From assembly GCA_021234155.1 (NCBI GenBank), contig JAJEKV010000006.1, positions 4,933,727 through 4,997,726 of the forward strand: a stretch of 64,000 nucleotides of DNA. The letters are read 5' to 3'. Below the pieces are notes generated by a model. The model saw only the letters and a program-made list of their open reading frames with translations. It did not search any database and had not been told where the DNA came from. A program made the translations under genes and the position numbers. This document shows, piece by piece, positions 21,110-30,205 of this stretch. Source of the DNA: Isoetes taiwanensis (lineage: Eukaryota; Streptophyta; Lycopodiopsida; Isoetales; Isoetaceae). Numbering within the stretch: the stretch's first letter is position 1; each line of letters opens with the position of its first letter.

Positions 21110-21350
21110 AAAGAGGAGAGCTTTTCGGTCCTGATGTTTTGTCAAACGTAAAATTTGGACCCCTGCTATGGCCTTTTTCATCCAGCTTAAGCATCCGTTG
21201 TTCCTTGTCTGCCAGCTTTTCCTTCAATGCTTGTACTTCTAGTGCCAAGGCCTTGTTACATTCCTTCAATTCTTCGTTCTCGCTTCTGCTTTTTCTTAAC
21301 TTAAAGATGAGATCAGCTTCATGTTGGCTGCATTTTAGGTCCTGATCTTC
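21110..21350 (-). pseudogene. Coiled-coil segment upstream of the PAS exon
   Basis: After an acceptor-like ATCAG (about 21350) the minus strand encodes a charged heptad-like helix (KLRKSRSENEELKECNKALA, then LEVQALKEKLADKEQRML) and a Ser/Pro/Lys tail. It lies on the same strand, 5' of the PAS exon, so it is plausibly the coiled-coil linker of the same gene. Coiled coils occur in many families, so the assignment rests on position. Confidence 0.4.
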
Positions 21351-21429
21351 ATAAAAGAAAAAAAAACACAAAGGGAAACAATGGCAAAAGAAAGAGACAA
21401 CAAACTGGGAGAAATAGCATGTCAATTCT

Positions 21430-23215
21430 GAGGAAATAAAATAAGAAAGAGATCCGGCAAGTCAGAAGTCTCTACTAAAAGCCTCCATTGAAGATCTTAA
21501 AGGAATGCAAAGAATGCATGGCCCTCAGAATCATGGGCACTTGTGCAGACTCACAATACCAAAAACAAAGAATCAAATTCGTTCTTAGATACCTTCTGCT
21601 GGAAAGGCTCTAATTTGAATAGACTCTAGCCATCCCATTCTATTTTTTCATTACTCATCTCTCCCATTGTTCTGTCTAGAGTACAAGCTTAAAAAAACAA
21701 TAAATGAGATTTGCAAAGACATTCGGTGCAGTTTGCATACCTTAGTTCTTCGATTTATCTCCATATCCCGAGACTCTACTCTGAAGAAAGCATGCCATTT
21801 CTAGCTTTCCGATTCCATTCCAAGTCAGAATCCCCCACTGAAGACCTTCAAGGAATGCAAAAGATGCATGGCCCTTGGAATCATGGGCACCTGTGCAGAC
21901 CCACAATACCAAAAACAAAAATCAAATCCGTTCTTATGTACCCTCTGCCGAAGTGTTTGGAAGATAGGCATGAGACCTCTTGATTGTTTGCTGAAACAGT
22001 CAGTCTATGAACTCTGAGATCGGAACTCAATTAAGGATGTCACACAAACTCTGAGATCGGAACTCAATTAAGGATATCACACAAACTCTGCCAGGCCACG
22101 AATGCATGCAACATACTTAGAATATCTAATCTTCTTTCTGTGCGATTCAACTGGTTCTGCTGCCGATCTCCACAGAGCGACCTTGAGCACAGCAAAAGAA
22201 AGAAACTGGCTTCAAGAAATGAGACGTCAAGGTAAGTGGGTCACCGTTCCTGCATCTTCTTGAACCATTCTTGTCAAGAATGACAAATCACCCCTCCAAA
22301 ACCTGTAGAATCCGGTCTGCCTTACCTTGACGTAGTAGAAATGGCAATGACCTGCAGAACGCGACCTGATTCTGCAGGTCATGGGGCAGCAAGAATGGCT
22401 TCCCCATGCCATTCTACATAATGTCAGAGTTCTTTACCAGCTGACCGCCAGTTTACAGGAGGTTTGGAGCAGTCACCAGCATATCCTAGGGATATTCTAG
22501 CATATACCTAATTTATGCCAAAAGCCCCACATAAACAAGGGTTTGCCCCCCTGGGCAACCCAAAAATAAAATCATATAGGGGTAATAGGAATGGGGGATA
22601 ATATAATGAATGGGGGCAAATGATAAAATGGAAGGCAAAATAATAAGGGGTCCATGGCTAGGGAAAATATTTGAGGGGAAGATTTATGATAGAATGGTAA
22701 TGATATGGGTGTAGGGAGTAATGGCTATGGGGCATGACATAGACTAACGGTAAATAATATGAACATTCCCAAGAGTCAAATATGGAAATGTAGGAAAATG
22801 GCTAGGCAAAAAGTGTAAGGGTAGATAGAAATGGAAAATGGATGTGGGAGTGAGAGAAAATAGCTAGGATGTGGAACCATATACCATGGGGTCTTCCAAA
22901 CTCTAACTTCCAAACTTCAAACAAGTAACTTCCAATCTTCTTAACCCGAAGTCTTCCATGATCATGCTTTGGCCAAATGTTTAACCACAAATTTAGTACC
23001 TCCCATGAAGTTTGACCTCAATTGCTTTGTGTTGACCTTGAAGATGAGTTGTCTTTGACCTTCACACCTATCAAAGTCTTCCAAGCTTTGACCTAGTCTT
23101 CAAGCATATACCAATGGTTAGCATGGGGCAACATGCCTCAAACATATGAAATGTGTCACCACATAGAGATGCTAACTAAGTTGAGAACCACACAAAACAT
23201 AGTCTTTGCAGTTTA
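21430..23215. other. Intergenic DNA with duplications and inverted repeats
   Basis: No gene is supported. A direct pair of about 130 bp at 21470-21605 and 21825-21960 shares CAGA.TC.CAATACCAAAAAC. A 37-bp tandem repeat (ACTCTGAGATCGGAACTCAA) lies at 22010-22088. Inverted repeats cluster at 22224-22382. From 22500 to 23215 the sequence is low complexity and G/A-rich. Confidence 0.6.
22224..22382. repeat. Cluster of three inverted repeats
   Basis: Outer arms ACGTCAAGGTAAG (22224-22236) and CTTACCTTGACGT (22321-22333) enclose a near-palindrome CATTCTTG-T-CAAGAATG (22266-22282). Just outside is a 12-bp perfect hairpin, TGACCTGCAGAA with TTCTGCAGGTCA (22348-22359/22370-22381), extended to 13 bp by A22347-T22382. 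The function is unknown. Confidence 0.75.
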
Positions 23216-23218
23216 AAA

Positions 23219-24125
23219 TTATATAAGATGAAATCCAATGGGGAATGGATATGGTAATTTTGAGAACCACATAAAATGAAATCTCCACCAAAACCAATAT
23301 GCTAGCTTCCATATCCAACTCAAAACAGAAACAAACAACGCTTGAAAATCATACAAAAAAATGAAATCCACCAAAATCATTATGCTAGCTTCCATATCCA
23401 ACTTAAAACAGGAACAAACAATGCTTGAAAATCATACAAAAAAATGAAATCCAATGGGGAATGGATAAGGTGATTTTGAGAACCATACAAAATCCCTAAA
23501 GCATTATGCTAGCTTCCATATCCAACACAAAAAGAAAACAAACAAAAATGATGTGCCTGGTAGGGATCGAACCTACGACTGCGTGCTTAAAAGGCACATG
23601 CTCTCCCACTGAGCTACAAGCACAAATAATAATTAAACATATTTTGCATATAGAAGTAGAATAAATAGATGTTTTTTGTTTTTTTGGGTCAAAATACTGT
23701 TTAAAGGTACTGCGACATAAGGTACCCAAATTTTACAATTGGAACTGATTTCTCTCCCTAAAACGAATTTATGAAATCCTTGAATTGTGATTGGATTAGC
23801 TATCTTCTATATCTCAAAATCATTATGCATAAAAGCTTTCTTCTTGCTATCTTTTGCATGGTGCAGATTTCAAACAGCAAAATTGTTCAACATTTATTGC
23901 GTCATTTTTAACTGAAAAGAAATATGTTAGATATCGAAACAACTATGCTCGTGGCCCTATCTCCAAACTGAAAGGAACATGTTACATCTAAATTACAATC
24001 AATACTAACATCTTAGGATGAGGAGCCATCGCTCTTGATTATCTAAGCGCTGAGAAGAGAAAAAAACAGAAAGCAATTTTTAACCATCCACTTGAGACTA
24101 GTATATGATATGCACACATAACACT
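23219..24125 (+). repeat. tRNA-Lys duplication unit 1
   Basis: A unit of about 0.9 kb. A left part is rich in GCTAGCTTCCATATCCAAC and GGGGAATGGATA..GTGATTTTGA, then a tRNA-Lys gene, then a right part from ACTGTTTAAA to TAACAT.TTAGGATGAG. The same order recurs at about 26410-27020 and 27100-28110, and partly at 29860-30200. Confidence 0.75.
23552..23623 (-). tRNA. tRNA-Lys(UUU), copy 1
   Basis: This is a 72-nt cloverleaf: acceptor GTGCTTG/CAGGCAC with discriminator A, D-arm GCTC..GAGC, anticodon stem TGTGC/GCACG with loop CTTTTAA (anticodon UUU), T-arm GTAGG-TTCGATC-CCTAC. The Pol III A and B boxes are intact, and a T5 terminator starts 4 nt after the 3' end. It looks functional. Confidence 0.95.
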
Positions 24126-24340
24126 AAACAATGTTCATTGAGTTGTTCTCCAATCACTTTCAAACCATATATAAAGGATGTTCCCCGCCTATTTTCTTTG
24201 ATGAGAAAAAAACCTGGGGTCGACATGTGCCCTTGAAGAAGCTGGGTTCGACACGTGCCCTTGAAAAAGAAGGAAAAAAAACTTCGGACGTTCCCCAGGT
24301 CCGTATCAAATCCTGAGATCGACACGTGCCCTTGAAAGAA
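24126..24340 (+). promoter_or_regulatory. Repeated G-box (CACGTG) region
   Basis: The short unit CGACACGTGCCCTTGAA occurs three times (about 24221, 24249 and 24320). The first has CATGTG instead of CACGTG. Two of the three units are followed by AAAAAACTTCGGACG. CACGTG is a canonical plant bZIP/bHLH site. Position just upstream of the GC-richer open region suggests a promoter, but no transcript evidence is available. Confidence 0.35.
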
Positions 24341-24342
24341 AA

Positions 24343-25210
24343 TTAAAAAAAAACTTCGGACGGGCGAGTCTGCCTCAAAAAAGGCTCTGCACAAACATGC
24401 AAATCCGTCCTCTTTCCTATTTTGTTTCGATGGAGGCTGGAGGTCCAGCGCATGCGGCGGGCTCGCATGCTACGTTTTGTGGGCAGGCGGGGCATGAATT
24501 GAGATCTCAAGTTCAAATTATTCGCCTGAGATTCATGATGGTGGACAGACCGCAGCAGCGGATTCTCCCCTCCAATTTCCATGCATCTGCCAGGCGCTCG
24601 CCGCTGCAGTATCTCCTGGAGCTGGGAAGCGTGCCTTCGATCTTTGTAGTAGCTACTCATGGACGACAAAATCCTCGGCAAAAGCCCCTGATCGTGCGCA
24701 GAAAATACATCCGCCCGAACTCGATTTTCTCTCAGAAGCTGTAGCGATTGGAACGGATTTCTCTGAAGAATCTCGTGGGTTTGGCTCTGATACACGGCCA
24801 GGGGGTCGGATTGATGAAGAAACGGAGCGGGCTTTGGCGGAATGGGGTAGAACGAATGCGGGAAGTGATGAATCGTCTGATTTGGTTTCTGCTGATCGAG
24901 CCCATTTGCGTCAGCTGCAATTCTGAGATTTTGGAACGAATGAGGGGGGAGATTGGTGGATATATGGAGGAGGGGATTTGAGGGCCGGAATGGTGGAATT
25001 TTTTCTGGATTCTGGAGCCGAATTTGCAAGCCGTAGTTCCGTCGATGGGGCTGCTTCCGCCCTCCATGAGCTTTCTGTTGCAGAGGTGCCGGAAGAACAC
25101 CTCTGTTCCATGAGCTTTCTGGTTCTGGCTAGGCTCTGGATTATGGAGAGTCCGAGCTGGGAAAGGTGCGTGCTTCCTGCATTCCGGAGCTGGCCTCTCT
25201 AATTTCTCTG
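24343..25210. other. GC-richer open region, possible gene start of unknown identity
   Basis: Both strands are open here. The plus strand has a hydrophilic frame from about 24538 to 24915 (GKRAFDLCSSYSW, then EETERALAEWGRTNAGSDES). One base over, another continues to 25200 (DSGAEFASRSSVDGAASALH). The minus strand has a 228-codon frame (24343-25029) overlapped by a 179-codon frame. None has a known domain. The plus frames sit downstream of the G-boxes and read more like ordinary protein than the Pro/Arg-rich minus frames. A GT donor-like AAAG|GTGCGT lies near 25164. I cannot decide the strand or whether it is a gene. Confidence 0.3.
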
Positions 25211-26190
25211 CTACATGGAATGAAAAATGGTGTGGTTTTGTTGTCGCATTGCTTGCTGGTGAAGCAAACATTCATGAAGATTTATTATCTTGATGAAGGC
25301 AATTGTAAGGAGCTCTTCTCTGCCATAGCCAGAAGCTCTAACCAGCATGCCGATCTTTATCATTTTTGGACATTTTATTGGGGTTATGCAATTCTAAAGC
25401 AAGGGCTGCAGCTACAAGCTCGGCTCTGCCCTATGATTTAGCCATGTCTGGGAAGCGCATCTACATATCAAAAAGCAAAAATGATTCTTCTATAAACATG
25501 TGGGTTCAATTTGTCCTCAGTTTGTGCTTTTTATGCTTTGGTGGACGAAGCTTGGACGATTCCTCCTAGGAACAGGTTCTGTTTCTTCTGTTATTCTTTC
25601 TCATAAGTGTTGCTAGCTTAATGGATCTGGATATGGTTTCGCCCTGCAAAGCTTCCTGGTTTGGCCTCAAGCTGTGTTATGTCCAGCTCTTTGAACACTG
25701 CTTGCTTCCGACAATAATTTGTGCAAAAGTCTCATAAGGGGATTAACTATGTTTTGATTCTAAGCCGACACATGTAGACCTTGCAGCTGCCTAAGGAAGA
25801 GGAGTTGGGCATCTGGGGTGCACCTTGGGCTTAAGCCATTTCAGACATCCTACTCAATGCTTGAATTCTTATTCGCATTCAGGAGGAGATTGAAGTTGCG
25901 AACTGGATAAAGGACACATGCTTCTAGTTTTACATAAGATTGGTAAAGCACTGCAATTGTTTTCAGAAAAATCGGATTATCAGGTGTGTTTACATGTATC
26001 TAACCTTTTGTTCTTAAAGTCTTTACTCAACCAGGATCACAAATCCACCATTTTGGTAACATTTTCTTTAGTTGGTCGAATCATACAATTGAGCTTTGAT
26101 TATGACTGGATCAAACGCAGGTTGTTTGATATATAGCATATTCTGCATTAGTTTGATGATTCTCTATAGTCGTTATGATCAGCAACCTTC
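25211..26190. other. Unassigned region
   Basis: Short plus-strand frames (25250-25441, 25918-26136) could be exons of whatever starts at 24.5 kb, but I cannot build a spliced frame or recognise a product. Otherwise nothing is seen. Confidence 0.35.
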
Positions 26191-26194
26191 TATC

Positions 26195-26396
26195 CTGCAG
26201 GCGCTGAACGCACGGTGAAGAAATGCAGGTTCAAATCCTGCATGTTCTAGCTTAAAATAGACAAGACGGGGAAGAAAAACGTTCGCGGCCAAAAAAAAAA
26301 AGTGTAGGTTCAAATCATGCATGTTCTACCACGTATAGATGAGTTGGTGAAGAGAAACGTTCGCGGCGGCCGCTAGGCCGCCGCGATAAGTTTCTT
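26195..26396 (+). repeat. Tandem tRNA T-arm-like units ending in a GC palindrome
   Basis: Two units of about 80 bp each contain a T-arm/B-box-like string (GCAGGTTCAAATCCTGCATG at about 26226; TAGGTTCAAATCATGCATG at about 26306), then GAAGA.AAACGTTCGCGGC. The second unit ends in a hairpin, CGCGGCGGCC-GCTA-GGCCGCCGCG (26362-26385). Beyond it GAAA and TTTC flanks still partly pair. No D-arm or anticodon arm is recognisable. Confidence 0.6.
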
Positions 26397-26409
26397 GTAC
26401 ATTTAATGC

Positions 26410-27020
26410 ATCATCAATCCCTTAGCAAACAATACTTGCAAATCATACAAAACTAATCCAATGGAGAATGGATAAGGTAATTTTGAGGACCACAAATAAT
26501 CCCAAAAGCATTATGCTATCTTCCATATCAAACTTGAAAAAGATACAAACTACATTGATGTGTCTGTGGTAGGGATCGAACCTATGACTACGTGCTTAAA
26601 AGGCACATGCTCATAATGCAAAAAGAAAAAGAAAAAAAAAGAACAAAAAACTATATTTTGCAAATTATAAACCTAATGCATTCTTGTCCAAATGATGTAT
26701 AGAACTATTGCAACGCAACTTTGGGTGATATAGGTATCCAACATTTTACAACTGGACCTAGATTAACTCTTTGAAATGATTGTGAATCGATTAGCTATCT
26801 TCTATATCTCCAAATCATTTTTATCTCGAAATAATTTTGCATGGAAGCTTTCTTCTTGTTATAAATTTGGTGCAAATTTCGAACAACAATTATGTTCAAG
26901 ATATATTGAGAGTCATTGTTAACTGAAAAGATATACATTAGATGTTGAAACAACTATCCTCATGGCCAAACTGAACATCTAAACAACAATCAAAACTAAC
27001 ACTTTAGGCTATGAATCACC
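26410..27020 (+). repeat. tRNA-Lys duplication unit 2
   Basis: Diverged copy of the unit at 23219, with the tRNA broken. The right-hand part (AACTATTGCAACGCAACTTTGGG through CTAACACTTTAGG) aligns with the other units throughout. Confidence 0.65.
26560..26612 (-). pseudogene. tRNA-Lys pseudogene
   Basis: The 3' acceptor (altered, with a GTGTCTGTGG start on the plus strand), T-arm and anticodon stem-loop (TTTTAA) are recognisable. The sequence diverges just before the D-arm, at TGCTC|ATAATG, so the D-arm and 5' acceptor are lost. It is a truncated copy within unit 2. Confidence 0.8.
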
Positions 27021-27169
27021 AACTCAAAACATTAACAAACAATGGTGAATGCGTCATGAATCATCAATTTAAGACATTAACAAACATGAATCACCAATTT
27101 AAGACATTAACAAACAACGTTTGACAAAATGAATGTAATGGGGAATGGATAAGGTGATTTTGATAACCA

Positions 27170-27568
27170 CACAAAATTCCAAAAGCATTATCCTAGCTTT
27201 TATATCCAACTCACAAAAGAAACAAACAAATGTGATTCCAAAGCTAGCTTCTATATCCAAAGCAAAAGAAATGAATGTAATGGGGAATGGATAAGGTGAT
27301 TTTGATAACCACACAAAATTCCAAAAGCATTATCCTAGCTTTTATATCCAACTCAGAAAAGAAACAAACAAATGTGATTTCAAAGCTAGCTTCTATATCC
27401 AAAGCAAAAGAAACAAACAAATGTGATTCCAAAGCTAGCTTCTATATAAAAAGCAAACAAATGTGATTCCAAAGCTAGCTTCTATAGCTAGCTTCTATAT
27501 AAAAAGCAAACAAATGTGATTCCAAAGCTAGCTTCTATATCCAAAGCAAAAGAAACAAACAAACGTGA
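27170..27568 (+). repeat. Minisatellite before tRNA-Lys copy 2
   Basis: Imperfect units of about 40-50 bp are built on AAAGCTAGCTTCTATATCCA and AAACAAACAAATGTGATTCC. A larger unit of about 125 bp containing GGGGAATGGATAAGGTGATT is duplicated near 27127 and 27281. Confidence 0.8.
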
Positions 27569-27640
27569 TGTGCCTGGTAGGGATCGAACCTACGACTGCG
27601 TGCTTAAAAGGCACATGCTCTCCCACTGAGCTACAAGCAC
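27569..27640 (-). tRNA. tRNA-Lys(UUU), copy 2
   Basis: The 72-nt sequence is identical to copy 1. A- and B-boxes are intact. The first T-run of four on the minus strand lies about 20 nt beyond the 3' end. It looks functional. Confidence 0.95.
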
Positions 27641-28391
27641 AAAATATGTGAATAAATATTTTGCATTTAGAAGTAAAAGAATTTAGAGATTTCTTATCCA
27701 AATACTGTTTAAAACTATTGCAACACAACTTTATGAGATATAAAGTACCCAATGTTTTAAAATTGGAACTGGATTAACTCTGTGAAACGAATTTATGAAG
27801 TCCTTGAGTTGTGAATAGATTAGCTATCCATTTATGAAGTCCTTGAGTTGTGAATAGATTAGCTATCTTTTGTATCTTGATATCATTTTCATCTCAATAT
27901 CTTTCTATACGGAAGTTTTATTCGTGCTATCTATTTGGTGCAGATTTCAAACAACAATAGTGTTCAACATATATTGAGTGTCATTGTTAACTTAAAAGAA
28001 ACATGTTAGATATTGAAACAACTATGCTCATGGTCCTGTATTCAAACTAAAAGGAACATGTTCCATCTAAATTGCAATCAGAACTAACATTTTAGGATGA
28101 GAAGTCGCCGCCCTTGTTATATCCAAGAGCTTTGGCAACAACCAGTTAACCAGCCCCAGTGTACATGGAAGCCAATTTTTACTGGTGCATACTCACACAA
28201 TTATTGTGGAGCTTATCTTGCTGCCTTATGGCAGACAAAGTGGAGGACACGTATAGGCACTGGAAAGGGAAAAGTAAAAAGTAAAATAGCAATTTTTAAC
28301 ATCCACTTGAGACTGGTGTATGAGAAGCACACACAACACCAATATTGCTTCTTAAGCCCTTGTCCCAATCACTTTACTTCGAATGCAACAT

Positions 28392-28446
28392 GTGAACAGG
28401 CTCGAACTCAAGACTTCATCATGTATTACTACTAGACCAAGCTCTA
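28392..28446 (-). repeat. Possible tRNA-derived (SINE-like) sequence
   Basis: On the minus strand GCTTGGTCTAGTAGTAAT resembles a Pol III A box, and GAGTTCGAGCC resembles a B box. The spacing is about a dozen nt shorter than in a tRNA, so it is a degenerate tRNA or SINE head at best. Confidence 0.35.
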
Positions 28447-29066
28447 AAGGAATATATGATATAAGTAAATATTTGTTTTGTGGTTTTTTTTTGTGTGTTG
28501 TTTTGTGGTTTTTTTTGTGTGTGTGTGTGTGGGGGAGGAAGGATTCACGATATATTTTCGACCATAAGAATGGCATCAAATATTGACTAAGCAAATGCAT
28601 GCTCCATATCCAACCCAAGAGCAGAATAAACAACAATGTTGCGCCTGGTACTCACAATATATTTTCAACCATAAGAATGGCATCAAATACATAAGAATGG
28701 CAACAAAAATATTCACTAACCAAGATGATGTATGAATATACCATTGCAATTTATAGAACTACACCTGCTACTCAAAATATACTTTCAACTATAAGAATGA
28801 CATCAAATATTCATATTTATTAATTCTTTATTTCTTTTTTTCTCATCTTTAGTTTGTGACCATTGATCTCCGGAAAATTTTGAGTTTTATACCAGATCAA
28901 AGGCCATTAAATTTTCCATCATGAATTTGCCTGCCACTTCCAATGGTCCAAACCGAGCCCAAAAAAAAAAGCGACTGAAAAATGAAAAAAGCAATGCAGC
29001 GTATACATTCCGCTCCGGCGTCCCGAGTCTACTCCGACCTTCAATCCTTGCCCCAAACCCTCTGAC

Positions 29067-29190
29067 ATGGTTGCAAGTCCCCAGGCAGCATGTGTCTCGC
29101 CCCAGATGATAAGTATGGTTGCAAGTCCCCAGATCGCAGCATGTGTCTCGCCCCAGATGATAAGTATGGTTGCAAGTCCCCAGATCGCAG
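29067..29190 (+). repeat. 51-bp minisatellite
   Basis: About 2.4 units built on GGTTGCAAGTCCCCAG, GCAGCATGTGTCTCGCC and CCAGATGATAAGTAT. The unit length is a multiple of three, so frames on both strands stay open (minus-strand peptide period GLATILIIWGETHAAIW). Confidence 0.85.
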
Positions 29191-29328
29191 CATCTGTTCG
29201 ATGATTTCTAATGCAGGGGCCATAGCGGCAAATGGCGGAGAAGAAAAGCATGGCCGCTCACATCATGGTCAGTAAACACACGCATCTACACTCGAACACA
29301 CAAAGACGCATCGGCGACACCATGCCTG

Positions 29329-29344
29329 GAGGATTCGAACCCTC
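29329..29344 (-). other. Isolated T-arm/B-box sequence
   Basis: The minus strand reads GAGGGTTCGAATCCTC, a perfect T-arm with a consensus B box, but no matching D or anticodon arm is present upstream. It is probably a tRNA or SINE fragment. Confidence 0.35.
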
Positions 29345-29859
29345 TAATCTAAGCCAAATCTAAATTCCATGTACTCCCTTTCGAGTGCTAAGGAACTAAA
29401 ACAAGAAATCTACTGTAAACCACCCCTGATATATTCGTATAGCAATAATTTGTCAGAAATTAGAAAGCTGCAGCAGAGAGCTTTGCATCAGCGGGAACCC
29501 TTTCCATCTCTGCTTCAGCGGGAACTCAATGAGCCTCAGCCGGAACCCTTGCCTGGAAAGCGGCCCCTGCCCAAAGAAGAAAGGGCTATCCATTCTTATC
29601 CTTCCATTCTCAGACCATGCACACAAGCCAAAAAAAAAACACATCCCAGAGCCGATTTTGGAATGCTACATTGACTGGCCAACAAGCTGCTCAAATCACT
29701 CAAAAAATACACTCTGACTACAGTTTCGCATACATACACGCCCGAAATCTAGGCCCAACCATCGGTGAGATACCCTCCCCAAATACCAAACAAAATAATT
29801 AGAACATTATGAATATTCCATTGCAATTTATAGAACCACACCTGGTACTCACAATATAT

Positions 29860-30200
29860 ATTTTCAACTATAGGAATGGCATCAAATACATAAGAATGGC
29901 ATCAAATATTCAAGAATGAACCATTGCACACGCATGCCCAAAAGCGGAATAAACAGAAGCGTTGTGCGCCTGGTAGGGATCGAACCTACGACTGCGTGCT
30001 TAAAAGGCACATGCTCTCCCACTGAGCTACAAGCGCCAACAGATCATCATACATATTCTTTTTTCTAAGAAAAAGTATATTGGCTTTCTATGCTTGTCCA
30101 ACCATGCATGAAACTGGAACACAGGGCACCCAAATGGTTCTACCCCGTGAAATGAATTTATGAAGTCCTTGAGCTGTGAAAGGTTTAGCTATCTTCTGTG
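29860..30200 (+). repeat. tRNA-Lys duplication unit 4 (partial)
   Basis: It contains tRNA-Lys copy 3 and a short right flank (GTGAAATGAATTTATGAAGT, then CCTTGAG..GTGAA.GGTTTAGCTATCTTC) shared with the other units. The shared sequence stops within a few bases of the hydrolase start codon. Confidence 0.65.
29965..30036 (-). tRNA. tRNA-Lys(UUU), copy 3
   Basis: This 72-nt cloverleaf differs from copies 1-2 only by a compensated base pair in the acceptor stem: GCGCTTG pairs with CAGGCGC. Anticodon loop CTTTTAA, A box and B box are unchanged, and a T4 run follows within about 30 nt. The paired change suggests selection on structure. Confidence 0.95.
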
Positions 30201-30205
30201 TCAAG

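Larger units (their letters stand above)
27100..28110 (+). repeat. tRNA-Lys duplication unit 3
   Basis: The left part is expanded into a tandem array (27170-27568). The tRNA is at 27569-27640. The right part, ACTGTTTAAAACTATTGCAAC through CTAACATTTTAGGATGAG, aligns with units 1 and 2. A 45-bp sub-duplication (TTTATGAAGTCCTTGAGTTG) lies at about 27790-27870. Confidence 0.75.
28111..29960. other. Repeat-rich spacer within the tRNA cluster
   Basis: No gene is supported. Contents: a tRNA-like box pair at 28392-28446, a T/G microsatellite at 28485-28532, several copies of CATAAGAATGGCATCAAAT (28555-28800, and 29870-29910), a 51-bp minisatellite at 29067-29190, and a T-arm-like sequence at 29329-29344. 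The string TTGCGCCTGGTA at about 28637 equals the 3' end of tRNA-Lys copy 3 joined to other DNA. Frames of about 60-110 codons follow the minisatellite or are shadows of each other. Confidence 0.5.

Noticed and set aside
24343-25029. 228-codon minus-strand frame as a gene
   Set aside because: Pro/Arg-rich shadow composition, no domain, and the opposite strand is equally open; left undecided within the open-region entry.
27170-27568. Regular repeats as a CRISPR-like array
   Set aside because: Repeats are adjacent and diverged, without uniform unique spacers or cas genes; it is an ordinary minisatellite in a plant genome.
28919-29251. 110-codon minus-strand frame with repeated peptide
   Set aside because: Its openness and repetition come from the 51-bp minisatellite, whose period is divisible by three.
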